Source of the DNA: Amaurobius ferox
Lineage: Eukaryota; Arthropoda; Arachnida; Araneae; Amaurobiidae
NCBI GenBank assembly: GCA_951213105.1
Contig: OX578134.1
Location: forward strand, 142,177,450-142,241,449
Length of the DNA stretch: 64,000 nucleotides
Reading direction: 5' to 3'
The translations under genes were made by a program, and so were the position numbers. Below are positions 1-13,599 of the stretch, piece after piece; positions within the stretch are counted from its first letter, which is position 1; every line of letters begins with the position of its first letter. The notes beneath the pieces were generated by a model. That model ran no database searches. It saw only the letters and a list, made by a program, of their open reading frames with translations, and was not told the DNA's origin.

Positions 1-75
1 ACTGCATGGTAAAGGTTTTTTCAACGATAGTTGAATTAATTATTTATTTATTGTTATAAACATTTCTCAAGAAAT

Positions 76-1023
76 AAAAATCTGATGTGAGCAGCACATG
101 ACTTTCCATGCACACTTAAATTTATATTTCCTTTATTTCTTTAATAATTCATTAGATTGAGTTTAATTGCACCAAATAATATTAAATTTGCATTTTTAAT
201 TCAATTATTGTTTTTATTTGCTAATTGGACATTTTTTCGATAGCGGCGTAACAAAAATGCAAGAAATAACAAACATCTTGAGAACGGTTAGTCCTAAAGT
301 TTAATGGAGTGTGTTATATTCTTTTCCTCGTTAAAAATTGCGTATAAAACAAGAATTTAATTTATACATTTTAGTATAAGTAGAATTTTTTTTATTTTTT
401 AGGTTATGGCGATTTTTGTGGGCCATTTCGTAAGAAAAAGACAGGTTTTTCTTTTCCGAATCGTACCAAAATCTAATCAGCACCAGAGTACCCCAAAGTA
501 ACTTATTTACCAAATATTGTGAAATTTGGTCAATTAATATTTTAGCTAGGGTAGATACATGACATTTTTGCTGGCCATTTCGTAAAAAAGGCGCTTTCCT
601 CTTTGCCGAGTCGTACCAAATTCTAATCAGCACCAGAGAATCCAGCAAGTGACTTATCTTCCAAATTTTGTAAAATTTGGTCAATTAGTATTTTAGCTAG
701 AGCGGATAAATGACATTTTTACTAGCCATTTCGCAAAAGAAGGCGGGTTTGATTTTTACGGATCGTACCAAAAACTAATCAGCACCAGGGTCACATCCAA
801 GTGCTTTCCCTACCAATGTTTATGAAATTCGGTTAATTAGTTTTTGAGTTAGAGTGGACACATACATTGCACAGACACACACAGAGACATCACGCTAAGA
901 ATAGTTTTTTTGTATTCTAGAGCTCTCGAAACGTGTAGATCGTTCGGAAACTCGGAGTTGCGATTTTCGACATGATTCCAATACTTTCCCTATGCATTAC
1001 CATGTATTGCAGGGAAAGTAAAT
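76..1023 (+). mobile_element. Interspersed element, family A, apparently full length
   Basis: The left end carries the family signature TCTGATGTGAGCAGCACATG followed by ACTTTCC. The right end is a hairpin whose arms are TACTTTCCCT and AGGGAAAGTA. The same pair of ends bounds copies at 36505-37425 and, inverted and interrupted, 44255-45872; family B elements share them too. The interior has a tandem block and a short CA/CACAGA tract before the 3' part. No transposase is encoded; the minus-strand open frame over 331-684 simply runs through the tandem units. Class is inferred: a 5' segment (ACTTTCC) that is the inverse of the 3' hairpin arm, a 3' hairpin and central simple repeats resemble Helentron/HINE non-autonomous elements. 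It could instead be an uncharacterised repeat. Confidence 0.6.
410..858 (+). repeat. Three tandem ~150-bp units inside family A element
   Basis: The motif CTAATCAGCACCAG recurs at about 473, 623 and 775, giving unit lengths of 150 and 152 bp. Each unit also has a 'ccatttcg...aa' segment before it and a 'gaaatttggtcaattag' type segment after it. The units are diverged, so the amplification is old. The copy at 36505-37425 has only about two recognisable versions of this unit, so copy number varies between elements. Confidence 0.8.
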
Positions 1024-2093
1024 CGTAACTCCAGAGTGAACAATGAAAGGGCATAATGGAACAATGAAAAGGCATAAGACGCATGATTCGTGTGATTGTT
1101 CCAACTTCAAGTCAAGATTAGTCTATTGATGTTCGCCGACATTCAATCACCAGCTATTCAATTTTTATTTTGATCCCATAATTATAATTAGAAAATTCTG
1201 AAAATTAAACGTTTGACCACAACATAATTATTTATATTTATATTTATAAAACAATTATTTCTTCATATAACAAATTTATCTGCACTCGAGTTCAATCTTG
1301 GAAAAGTTTGATAAATAGGGCAAACGATTTAAAAACCATATTAAGGTTTTTTATGTTTTGTTTTTTGCCATTTGCCCCTGTCTTTACATTGGCGCTCGCC
1401 CAAGTAACTTTATATTAGTATTCTGCATGAGGAGTATATCCATTCAAAACAGATTCAGACAAAAAATGTTGCATTAAAAGTACTTAAATAGTGCTCTATA
1501 ATTTGTAATATTATTTGTTAAATGAATAACATTTTTTTTTAAATCTAGTGCCAACAAATAAGACTTGAAATTAAAATGTATTTAAATATGCACTACAATA
1601 ATAAAAGTAATTAAATACAGTTTTTAATAGAGATATATTATAATAGTATTAATTTATTTTAACACATAAATATTATTAATCGAATCAAATACGTCTTTAA
1701 TAATAATGAATAGTTTCTAATGACCATTTAATACTATTTTGAAAGCATTCATTGTAAATTCATAGAAAAATATGTTACAATTAATTTTTCCCATATTATG
1801 AATATATATCGAGAACTTTTTAGTACATCATATTTTACATATGATGCAAATATCATATGATATAAGTGCTTATTAACTTTAATTTTTAGCAGATTGAATG
1901 TTTAGTATTTCACTTAAATGACTCCGATTTAAACTTGTCAATGACAAGGTGACGAGAAACATTTTCAAAGTAACTGGAGTGTCACTCTAATGGACTTTCT
2001 CACACAAGAATGCATTTTAAAATATCTTGGAATTTTTTGTGTATGTTTTGGAAATTTTACAAGAAAATGTAAAAATCTGTATCGCCGGTCAAA

Positions 2094-2095
<2 letters not shown>
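1024..2095. other. Unassigned AT-rich DNA
   Basis: I see no supported gene, repeat boundary or RNA gene here. The stretch is strongly AT-rich with scattered short A and T runs. Confidence 0.5.
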
Positions 2096-2148
<53 letters not shown>

Positions 2149-2172
2149 TGTGTGTGTGTGTGTGTGTGTGTG
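2096..2172. repeat. (TA)n(TG)n compound microsatellite
   Basis: About 25 TA dinucleotides are followed by about 13 TG dinucleotides. The open frame across it is just the microsatellite translated. Confidence 0.98.
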
Positions 2173-2394
2173 AGTATTATCTATCTCTCTTAGTTTATTT
2201 CGGGATTTATATTATTCACAATTTCGCAGACAGACGGAATACACAAAAATACTCTAAAAAACATTTGAAATAACTACAGTTCAAGAAGGCTGAAAAGTAT
2301 AATTCAATAACCCAATATTCAAATCTCTCATATTACTTTCATTTAGATATAAAATGCATTCTACGGAAAGTAACAATTTAAAGATACTTGAGAG

Positions 2395-2800
2395 AACATA
2401 TCGTATCGAGTAAAATCCCCATTCATCTTCAAGTTTTTGACTTCAAATATTTTGTTCCAAAACTTTTCTTTCTTCCTGTCTATAAAACCTTTCCGTAGTA
2501 TCTATCGTAAAATGCCTTTAACCGTATTTTTTGAGGTTTTACGGTGTAAAACGTTCTGTATATTCAGCTCAGAGAAATTTTGTCATTTGTTTCCCAGAAT
2601 AGGCCCCCTTGGGCATGTTTCAAGAACTTAAGAGACACAAATAAAAAAAGAAAAGGCACATTAATGGACTTTAGGGAAATAGGACCTCACATAATATATA
2701 GAAAACATGAATCAACAGTCAGAAATAAAAGAAAAACCCTTTACCTGTTTGAAAATATAGAAACATTAATATTGTACGCTGTATAGACAAATCTGGATAT
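2395..2800 (+). repeat. Interspersed repeat family C, copy 1
   Basis: This segment matches 5468-5850 and 23760-24115 in order along its length. Shared landmarks are a 'catc/attcatcttcaagtt' type start, GTGTAAAACGTTCTGTATA, a 'cattt.tttccc' segment, a run of purines before 'cattaatgg', and AAACATGAATCAACAGTC near the end. No coding potential is conserved between copies: the short open frames differ and have stops at different places. The class is unknown. I see no terminal inverted repeats, poly-A tail or Pol III boxes. Confidence 0.7.
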
Positions 2801-2809
2801 TCGATAAAG

Positions 2810-4080
2810 CTATTTTTATTACAACAAATGTAATAAAAATAGTCAGTTTGATATATGTTTTATGCAATTTATCTATAATATGTGAAACATTAAATCTGCA
2901 TCTATAGAGTTATAATGTGAAACATTGACTCTAATTAATAATCAAGATTTATAATATTTAGCGTTTAGATTATAATATTTAGCGTTTAAATACTTTACAA
3001 AGGATAAACGAGACACTTATATATTTTGAAATGTTTTGAAAATAGAGTTTAATTTAGTAAATGATGCTTTATTATTTTAGCAACAAAGACAATTCCTTAG
3101 GTGACATTAAAAATCACTGAATAAATTCTTCAGTGTATGCGCTAATAACTAGAGTATTGCATAGTATTATTACGAAAACATTGTGCAGAAGTGGTTTGAA
3201 AACTTTTACCTTTTACCTTACTCTTACCAAATAATGCTTAATAATCATTTTGTATTACGCAACAATTTCGAAACTTTCTTAATACATTTCTTTGATAGCG
3301 CATTGTTTTATAGGATATCTGGATGTACGGAAGTAGCACAGTCGTGAATCGCGAATACACACACCTCGGCCAAACGCTCAATATTTTCCCCGTATTTCTA
3401 GTTATCAATATTTTCCCCGTATAACAATTTTAAACTTTATCTGTATGTATAGAGCGAGTATTGGAAGAAAATTTTTAATAATCTTGAACTTGACAAGATA
3501 ATTCTTCGCGAAATATTGTAAAAACAAATGTTTGATCTAGAAACTGGATTTCCTTTAGAACATTTTTGCCGCTTATTGCTGTATACAGCTATCTGTTATA
3601 GTTTGGAAGATACATAGATCATAGATAGCATAGGGAGGCAAAATCTGGCATTTTATATATGCATAAACATAACCATATTTCAAACCAAATAAATAATTAT
3701 TTTCAACATTTTTATCAAATAAGTTCGTAGATATAATCATCCAAAGTCTCCAATATTTCCATTTCAACCAGATATATCGTAAAAATAGATGTTATACACA
3801 TAAACAATTATAATACTGGAAGTGTATGCTCTTACCTACATAATGTAATGAATTTAATTATTCACAACAAAAAAATAATGTACAAGATGCATAGTAAAAT
3901 GTTTTTAACTTTGAATTAAGCGTTTGGTATCTTTTCTGGATGACAACATATGCAACTATTTCGAAATAACCTATTAAAACATATTTTGCGCAAATCTTGC
4001 TTAATAATGATCAACAATAATAGAGTTTGATATAACAATAATATATATAATAATAGCGCAATAAGAAATATAGTTCATAT
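2810..4080. other. Unassigned AT-rich DNA
   Basis: Only a local duplication of TATTTTCCCCGTAT (about 3382-3423) stands out. No gene is supported; the 64-codon minus-strand frame at 3573-3767 has no recognisable domain. Confidence 0.5.
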
Positions 4081-4084
4081 ACTA

Positions 4085-4872
4085 AAATACTTTCATTGAT
4101 TCATCCATTTGGAATCATTTTCTTTAATTTAGCATCAAATTTACAATTTTGACGGTATTTTTGTCAATTTGGCACTAAAGATTTGCCAAGTTTTCAATGT
4201 TTCGCCTAACTAGTAGCTAATTTCGATAAATTTGTCGTCAAATGTTGCAAACAGATAGTAAAACTTTCCCTATATATAAATAAATGACTATTGGCACATT
4301 CTTGGGCATCAGAATACAAAACTATTACACAAAATAACTTTTCTCGTCAATCGAACATATATATACAAGATAACGGAGTAATTAAAGTAATTTCAAGATA
4401 GTTTATATTTATTTTATTAATTTTATATATTACTTTTAAAAATTTATATGACAAATGCAACATATCTCAATAAGTTTTCATGCTAGTGTTCTAAAATATA
4501 TGTCATTAGTTTTTAATGAAAAAATACATAATGATTTGTTAAGATTTCAATCAAAAATTTGAAAACTTCTTCCAAATTTTATATTATGTTTAATATCAAT
4601 AAGATCTTTCCGTCTCTCTCTGTCTGTCTCTCTCTCGTCCTCCTCTCCCCCTTATATCCCCCTCTCTCTCCCCTTCTCTCCCCCTTCACTCTCTACAACC
4701 TCTCTCGCACACACACACTTATACACAAAGCCATCCCTTTAGAAACATTTGATTCTAGTTCAGGGATGCTTGAAACATTCTATGCCGTCGAAAACTCGAA
4801 TTCAAATTATCGATCCGATCAGAATACTTTCCCTATACACTGTACTCCCTATACACCATACGGGGAAGTAAT
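4085..4872 (+). mobile_element. Old, diverged family B element
   Basis: The order of landmarks is that of family B. First comes a 'catttgg...ttggca...gccaag' block with degenerate ATTTGTCGTCAAA. Next is a 'catatctc...gttctaaaat.tatgtca' block near 4460-4510, then a CT/CA simple repeat, then GTCGAAAACTCGAATTC at about 4788. It ends in a hairpin region with TACTTTCCCTATACA and a near-complementary arm ending GGGAAGTA. It is far more diverged than the copies at 18668, 44363 and 49541, so it is older. The 5' end was not located precisely. Confidence 0.6.
4612..4722. repeat. CT-rich / CA microsatellite within the old family B element
   Basis: An interrupted CT/CCT tract passes into a short CA tract. 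It sits where younger family B copies have their (TG)n/(CA)n tract. Confidence 0.85.
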
Positions 4873-5467
4873 AAATAAATGTTGGTACACTGCTCGTATA
4901 AATTACGAATTTGCTTTCACTACCACGATTGAGAAAGGATGAATATTTTTAAAAATAAATTGCAAAAATATGAAATATAAGCTCCCCTCTTTAAAACATA
5001 TGCTATGCTTAATTTTTCCCTAAATTTCTGGTGTCTTTAATATTATCCGGTGAGATAATTTCTATGAACATACGGTTGGAACATAATTCATCTGTTTGGT
5101 CAGTTTAATCGCTACAGTGTATGTGTGTCCTATTCTAGCAGGATATATAGCTATATAATAAAGTGATTAACTGGTTGTAAGCAGAACAATTAATGTTGTA
5201 TAAGTAGAACTATTACTGGTTGGAAATTGTGAAAATAATTTCAAAATCTTCACTGTTCATCTGTATTTATTTTCTACGATAAAAGTAAAATTATCCTACA
5301 TGGTACTTATGTGGTCAAAATGATATTAATGCCATGCATGCTGATAAAACATATTGCTTCTATATTTAAATTTACTGAACATATTTTTTATAATTTAAAC
5401 CATGCGTTTTGCATAAAATGAATACAAACTTTTATTCTAACACAGTAAACATAAAAAATATAAAGCT

Positions 5468-5850
5468 ACTTTCGAGAACACAACATATCGAATAAGTATC
5501 CATTAATCTTAAAGTTGTTTAGTTCAGAATATGTTGCTTCACATTTTTCTCCATTCAGTTTGAAAAATCTTTTTATGTGTTTTTTATCATAAAGAGTCTT
5601 CAGCCGTATTTCTAGAAAAAAAAGGTTTATATAGTGTAAAACGTTCTGTATACCCAGTTTGGGGACATTTTATCATTTATTTCCCGGAAAAGATCCCTCC
5701 GGACGTATTTCGAAAACTTCAGGAGAAAACAAACAAAAAGAAAAAGTCACGTTAATGGTCAAATCCTTGGGAAAAAGGATCTCTTAAAATATATAAACAT
5801 GAATCAACAGTCGCATGACGTATGAATTTTTTCCCTTGTTTGGAAATGGT
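5468..5850 (+). repeat. Interspersed repeat family C, copy 2
   Basis: Collinear with 2395-2800. It shares GTGTAAAACGTTCTGTATA (about 5633), the 'catttatttccc' segment, the 'acgttaatgg' segment and ACATGAATCAACAGTC (about 5801). It lies about 3.1 kb downstream of copy 1 in the same orientation. No coding frame is conserved. Confidence 0.7.
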
Positions 5851-5959
5851 TCTACAGGATGGATACATTGATAAATGGGGGTGGTATTTATAAATGTAGA
5901 AATAATAAAACGAAACTGTTTTAAATAGGGGCTTTTAAAAAATTATCCAGTTGATATTC

Positions 5960-6085
5960 GTCGATAGTGTATTCTATAGTATAGTCTAATATTCTACAGT
6001 ATAATCGATAGTATAGTCTAATTTTGAATCTAGTGCTGAAAGTCTAATTTTGAATTAGTGATGAAAGTCTAATTATATTTTCAGT
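5960..6085. repeat. Short imperfect repeats of a GATAGTATAGTCTAAT-type motif
   Basis: Closely spaced variants of 'atagtatagtctaat' and 'gaaagtctaattttgaat' recur. This is a decayed short tandem repeat with no evident function. Confidence 0.55.
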
Positions 6086-6289
6086 TTATATACCAATAAA
6101 GCTTGTCAATTAAAATATCAAACATATATAAAAATCGCGTTAAATTGTAAGAATTTACTTTATTATAGCAAAATACCTTAGCATTCATTTTTGCAAGTAA
6201 TTTAGTATGTAGTTTTGTCTAAAAATATCATTTGTATATACAATTAAATACTGTTAATTTTATATCCTTTGTGGCGATTGGGCGTCGCC

Positions 6290-6360
6290 GTGGTCCCGAA
6301 CCAGGGACCTGATGCTTCGTAGACCGACATTATAATCACTGAGCAAAAGCTAGCTCCTCC
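6290..6360 (-). repeat. tRNA-derived SINE-like head (box A/B)
   Basis: Read on the minus strand, it has a box-A-like TGCTCAGTGATTATAATG. About 30 nt later comes a box-B/T-arm-like GGTCCCTGGTTCGGGACC. The apparent anticodon loop CTACGAA would give anticodon ACG (Arg-like), but the acceptor and anticodon stems do not pair well, so this is not a functional tRNA gene. It reads best as the head of a tRNA-derived SINE. The tail was not delimited; an AT-rich sequence follows at lower coordinates. Confidence 0.5.
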
Positions 6361-6679
6361 TCTGTTCTTATAATTCGGGTATGGCTCGTGTGGCATCTTT
6401 TGATAGATGTCTTTGCTGCCGCACCTTCATGAAATGCACTAATCACTGCTATTATGAAATTGTGTATCATCGTTATTAAATACGTCACCATTTATCTGTA
6501 TTATAGTTTGTATATACATATTTCAATATCTTCTAAATGTAAATTTAACACTTTTACGTCCAAACTGATACAAAATACAAAATGTAAAAACTCATTCGTC
6601 CCAATTTAACTCAATGTGGACCCATAGTATTTTAAATTTGTATCAATTATTAATCGTTACCACTCATTACACAACATAT

Positions 6680-6800
6680 TTCCTCATTACACAAACAGAA
6701 AGAACAGCCACATTATCGGCAAAATCTTTGGACAAAGACGTAAGAATGTAACAATCATATATTGGCATCACACGACTTTCACATTATAATTCAAATAACT
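6680..6800 (+). repeat. Partial family C repeat
   Basis: The 'acaaacagaaagaacagccacattatcgg...aatctttgg' segment matches the second half of the C copies at 2395-2800 and 5468-5850. It is truncated at both sides. Confidence 0.4.
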
Positions 6801-7014
6801 TACTTCTTGCAATACTAAATTAGATGGACACGATCCCCGTATCAATAGTTTTAACGTTGAAAGGTACACTATCATTTATCACTATTATAGACGAGTACGT
6901 AACATTATTTGGAAGTACAAATTAACCTATATTTTGCACAAATATAACTCGACAATTGACAATATTACTACCGTCTGCTGAGCTTCCATTATATTAAAAT
7001 ATGTATTATTCAGC

Positions 7015-7395
7015 AACTTGGGCGTATTTTCTAAACTCCAGCGTCATTTGTAGCAATGTGCGAGATTTTGGTCAATTTAGCACAACATTAAAAACTTGCC
7101 AATATATATATTTGGCCATATTTCACCAAATTATAACTAAGGTTGCCGAATTTATCGCCATTTACATCTGATGGTGCCTACTACTTTTCATTTTTATATA
7201 ATTTTAAATGCATTTATTAGGAAAACGTGCAATATCTCGAAAAATCAGTCTGAAATTTGTGTCATTTGTTTCGGAATAAAAACTTAGGTATAAAATTATT
7301 TTTATTTTAACACAATTGGCACAATTTTAACACAGTGTCTTGATTTTTTTACAAATTTTTTCAAAATATCATTCGCAAATTTGAGGGGGGTGGGT
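7015..7395 (+). mobile_element. Family B element fragment, diverged
   Basis: In order it shows a 'gcgagattttggtcaattt' type segment, a 'ttgccgaatttatcgcca' segment, a 'gtgcaatatctcgaaaa' segment and TTTTTTCAAAATATCATTCG. It then ends in a G-run matching the 'aaaatttaggggggtt' part of family B. The 3' microsatellite and hairpin are missing. Confidence 0.5.
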
Positions 7396-7399
7396 ATTC

Positions 7400-8990
7400 C
7401 GAGCGTTTGATAGCGTTTAAGATAATTAAGATTGGTATTCACAAATAGTAATAATGTGCCAAATTACATTTGTTTCTGATACATAGTATCCACAATGACT
7501 GACCGTTACCCCCTCACATATACACAAAATACTCGTATATAGTTGTGGACCTTTATTAACCATGCATATGGTGTGCTGCATCCTGGTTTCCTGGCATTTT
7601 TAGTGGAGAAATCACACAACAAACTCAGTGACCGTTTGGCCAGCTTTAAAGCGTCCAACTACCAATCTCCGATGATACTTATCCATATGATGTCGTTGAG
7701 AGTTTTTACGTTCAGGTATTTGAATTAAATTAAAATGCTTCATGTAAATTATAGGATAACGTTTTCACACTGTTTTACGGTCATACTGTGGTAGATTTCT
7801 TCTCATTCAGATAAAAATTCAATTTTTTAAAACGAATTTTTGAAACGTAAACAGCATGACAAACAGGTCAACCAATAAACCTTAACATCAAGGACAACCA
7901 AATAAGTGGTTAAAAAGTAATTTATTAAAATCGCCTGATTATGACGTACACAATCACATAGACAAAGCACTTTTGGATATTATTATGCCGGAATGTTTGA
8001 AATTTGCAACAACAATCTCTTTCTAATGCTTTAACACTAGATTCACTGGTACGTTCATTTTGACCGCTGTTGTGTAGAGTTTTTTATTTATATTTTAAAT
8101 TTTTATTTATTAACTGGATATACTTTGATTTTCCTAAATAAGTGTAAACCTGACATACATAAAATCTCGCTCAATAAAATTTTGTACATAAAATTTCGCG
8201 CATAAATTATCGTTCCGTTATAATATATTCCCTGGGAGCCCGCAGTCAAAAGATAAGCTGTTCTTTTGGTATTTGTTTCCATCAACAGCAATTCTGGAAG
8301 AATTTAGGAATAGTTTAAATATAAATACTCGTTGAAATATCTATACTGTCTTAATCATTTTAATCACTCATGTAGCAAAGTATCAAATAAAATATCACGG
8401 AAAACAAAGTTAAATAAAACTAATAAAACATTATATTATAGTCAGAATAATAATCATTTAACTGTTCCAAAATTGCCAAATATACCATGCCACTTATAAG
8501 TTTGCAAAAAACATATTTATTTAGTATGAAGGACTATAATCATTATATATACAGCAATTTAATTGGATAACATATTCCCATCCCATGAGGCACTAGTAAA
8601 TTACCTCGTAAACTTTTCCAAAAAAACCATGAAACACACAAGCTTTGTTGGTAGCGGAAATTAGTTTCGAGATTGAAACTCTCTTCAAAAACAGTTCTTA
8701 GCTTTTGAATATATCAGCGCAATAAATTGAAAGAAGTATAAAGTTTAGTTGAGGCCAAAAATGAATATAGCATTTATGTACTCGCGTATTTTAAAGAATT
8801 TGATTTCTAAGGGGGCTCAGTATTTAAGGATTAGAATATGTTTGTACAACATACAAATGGAGGTAGATTACAAATGAAATATTGCAGCTTTAAATATAAA
8901 TTAACAACATAGAAGAACAATGGAATCCAGAGGCGAGAGCCGCACAAACAGAAGTTATGTATTAAGTTACATTATATGATATCGAATCCA
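7400..8990. other. Unassigned AT-rich DNA
   Basis: I see no supported gene or repeat. The short open frames at 7543-7728 and 8103-8291 have no recognisable domain and no neighbouring exon-like signals that I can defend. Confidence 0.5.
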
Positions 8991-8992
8991 CC

Positions 8993-9005
8993 TTCTCTCT
9001 CTCTG

Positions 9006-9039
<34 letters not shown>

Positions 9040-9043
9040 CGTA

Positions 9044-9079
<36 letters not shown>
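8993..9079. repeat. (CT)n(TA)n(TG)n(TA)n compound microsatellite
   Basis: A short CT tract passes into TA, then TG, then TA dinucleotides. The mariner-like element at 9080 starts directly at its right edge, so the element used a TA of this tract as its target. Confidence 0.95.
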
Positions 9080-9081
<2 letters not shown>

Positions 9082-9906
9082 AGGTATCCCAAAATCATTT
9101 ATCTCCGCTTTTATTCCTTAAATATTGATCTTAGGCATATATAATAAATTACAAAGTTGCGTAGAATAAGGTACAAAATTTTATGAAATCGATTAATATT
9201 TTCAAGGGAATTAGATTTTAAGAAATACAAAATTTAAATTTAAATTAAAAATCCTAGAGTTATGAAAAGACAGAAATGCTGACTTAAACCACTTTTCGAT
9301 GCATCTACATAGGTTCTCAGAGAGAAAAATTCATGCCAGCAGATAGCGTTTCAGGGGTCATACACAAATTACGAAGGAAAACAATGATTACATAAATAAA
9401 TAATAGTTTTGCTATTTATTGGCACAAAAGTATCTACACTGTGTAGAAGTAATAACTTTACACAAAGATTACAAAGCTTCTTCAAAATGTTTTCTATCCA
9501 GGCCAAAGATCCATTAAAGATAAGAGGCAGATATTATTTGCCTATGATGCATTTTTGTGTTGCTGCTTCATTTACACTCTTGCTGTAAACATTTACATTT
9601 TAATTTGTGATTAATTCCTCACCAACTTTTTTTAAACATATCTCTGGGACTTTTTATGATAAAATGCTGAAATTTTGTACATCAACTTATCAGTGTATGT
9701 GGCACATTTTACTTATTGGAAATGTTTTTGCACGGGGACCGTATAAAAATTTAAATTTTGGATTTCTTCCAATTTAATTCCCCGAAAATTTTTATCGATT
9801 TCATAAAATGCTGTACCTTTTTTAACGCAACTTTGTAATTTATTATATATGTCTAAGATCAATATTTAAAGAATAAAAACAGAGTTCACTGTTTTTGGAC
9901 ACCCTG
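9080..9906 (-). mobile_element. Non-autonomous mariner-like element, copy 1
   Basis: It is bounded by TA (9078-9079 and 9907-9908), the Tc1/mariner target duplication. The right terminus, read outward-in, starts CAGGGTGTCCAAAAA. The left starts CAAGGTATCCCAAAAT. The inverted repeats are very long: both ends share 'tattctttaaatattgatcttag.catatataataaattacaaagttgcgt' and continue inward. The left repeat has lost roughly 125 bp present in the right repeat and in copy 2. On the minus strand a stop at 9469-9471 is preceded by codons for LDRKHFEEAL, which resembles the C-terminal end of Tc1/mariner-type transposases. The rest of the gene is gone. It needs transposase in trans. Confidence 0.8.
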
Positions 9907-9913
9907 TATGTAC

Positions 9914-11699
<1,786 letters not shown>

Positions 11700-11700
<1 letters not shown>

Positions 11701-12010
11701 ACCCATATTTCTTTCTACCCGGTATTTCGACTTTCACGAAAGTGTAAGGTATCTGTTTGGACAGTAAATAATGCTGGCTACCCAATTTCGCCGGAACCCT
11801 ATAAGGGTGGCAATTACAAGGACAGTATTATTCTTACCCTAACCCATCACTTCTGGGATAGACTCTCAGATCTACATATTTAAAGTGCCCATACTTTGCT
11901 TAGATACGCGGATAGTTTTGAACTACAGTCCATTGAGGATCAAACACGGCGTGCAATATCGACCACTTTAACGTTTGGCTAACCCGGTCCATGGGGTTTG
12001 ATTCAAAATA
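11700..12010. other. GC-richer block of unknown origin
   Basis: This ~300-bp block is clearly less AT-rich than its flanks and ends near CTAACCCGGTCCATGGGG. No reading frame, Pol III box or terminal repeat was found. It could be a fragment of an uncharacterised transposon or SINE. Confidence 0.35.
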
Positions 12011-12594
12011 TTTGAACATGATATCTCTCAAGAGAATCAAACTTTCTATGAAATTTACCATTCTAATTTATGATGTAAAACAACAACACGCCTATTAATT
12101 TTCAATAATATCCAATTTCAAGAATATTTTGCATTATTTTCTCTATTTATATGTATATTAAACCTGCATCCTTTTCTGATTTAAAAATGTGTATAGTCGC
12201 TTGTTCGGTACGTCAGATTAGTTTTTATTTATGGCTATCTTTACTTTCACGTATAATCACAATACGATTTTTCTATGCCCCGTTCAAACGGGGATCAATT
12301 TCCTTAAGCACGTCTTTTTAAATATGGGAATATGACATTCCAATGTGTATCCATGCATGGGAATGGGTTGGAAGAGAGTTACGTGACTAATCAGGTAGAA
12401 CGCGGCGCTTCAGGGCTTTTTTAAAATGTTATATTTTATATTTTAGGTTCAACTTAAACACATTTTCAACGTAAAGTTGATTTAATGTATGTTTATGTAT
12501 AAAATAAAACACATTTTCACTATAATAGCACAAAAATAAAGATTTAAGCTATGGATCGGTTTTGGTAGAAATGGGAAGTGGTGTTTTTGCTGGA

Positions 12595-13334
12595 TAAATG
12601 GTACACAGCGGCTCTGTGTATGTGAGTGAGAGAGAGTGTGTGTGTGTGTGTGTGTGTGTGCCTGTGGAGACGATATCTCATGAATGAATGGAGCGATTCG
12701 AATGAAATTTTGAAAACATCATAAAAAAATCAAAACCTTTACTAAAGTTACGAAAATAGATGTGTCTTAAGTAATTTTTCCTTAGAAAACGACTGACATA
12801 AACTTTAGAGCGCTAGCATGAACCGTTCTCGATATATTGCACATTTTTCAAAAAAAAATATCAAATAATCCCATAAATTAAAAAAAAATATTAACTTTTG
12901 AGAAACATGTCCACATTTCATATGTAAAATCATGCGATTAATTGAGTGACATCATTCTCGTGGATCTAGCTCGTTCCATTCATGAGAAAAGATACTTTGA
13001 GTAATACTTTTGTATTTGAACGCTAATAGGCATTTATCTGCTATAAGAATAACTTATTTCTCGGTCCATAACTCTTGGCGAGATTTTGCCGACGAATTTG
13101 GCGAAATGTCGCCAACTTGATGACTTTTTAAATGTTGTCAAATTAACGGAAATCTCGCAAATAGATAAAAATGACGCAAAATCAATGAAAATGACTACTA
13201 ATTGTTGAAAATTCAATATCTTGGAAGGAATATAAATATCTACTATAAGAAAACGCTATTTTTGTACTGTAAAAGTAGTAAATTCATTGCATTATATAAG
13301 GAAAGTCATGTGTTGCCCACATCAGATTTTTTTT
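12595..13334 (-). mobile_element. Family B element lacking its 3' end
   Basis: Read on the minus strand it starts with the family 5' signature at about 13334 (reverse of GTTGCCCACATCAGATT) and 'gactttccttatataatg'. It runs through the 'ggcgacattt..gccaa' block and 'gaacggttcatgctagcgttct'. It stops at the GT microsatellite (12624-12660). The 3' part carrying the hairpin, present at 18668-18840, is missing. On the plus strand it is collinear with 18890-19638. Confidence 0.8.
12612..12661. repeat. GA/GT microsatellite
   Basis: Short GAGAGA tract followed by about 16 GT dinucleotides, at the truncated side of the family B copy. Confidence 0.9.
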
Positions 13335-13557
13335 AAGGATGATATGTTTGTCATCTGAACCCGTTCATAGGCAAGTTTGCTAACATAGATATTTTATGGA
13401 TCGATTTCGCTATTTATTGAAGTACCTAAAATGTAGACAAAAAAGTTTTAATTTAGTCATAATTTGACGGTTTATGAAGGCTATGTATGAAATCTAACTA
13501 TTTTCGCTCTGTTTCTACTCAGATTCAACTGGTGCAGTACTGTATTATATAAATAGG

Positions 13558-13581
13558 CATAGTCTATTGCAATAGACTATG
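13558..13581. repeat. Perfect 24-nt palindrome
   Basis: CATAGTCTATTG followed directly by its reverse complement CAATAGACTATG. With no loop bases it would form a cruciform rather than a good RNA hairpin. Related partial words (GTCTATTCTAC, ATAGTCTAGAG) follow within 60 bp. Confidence 0.85.
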
Positions 13582-13599
13582 TCTATTCTACATTATCTA

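Noticed and set aside
331..684. 117-codon minus-strand frame with an internally repeated peptide (VLIRIWYDS / VLIRFWYDS)
   Set aside because: The peptide repeat mirrors the 150-bp DNA repeat of the family A element, and the frame is not kept in the copy at 36505-37425.
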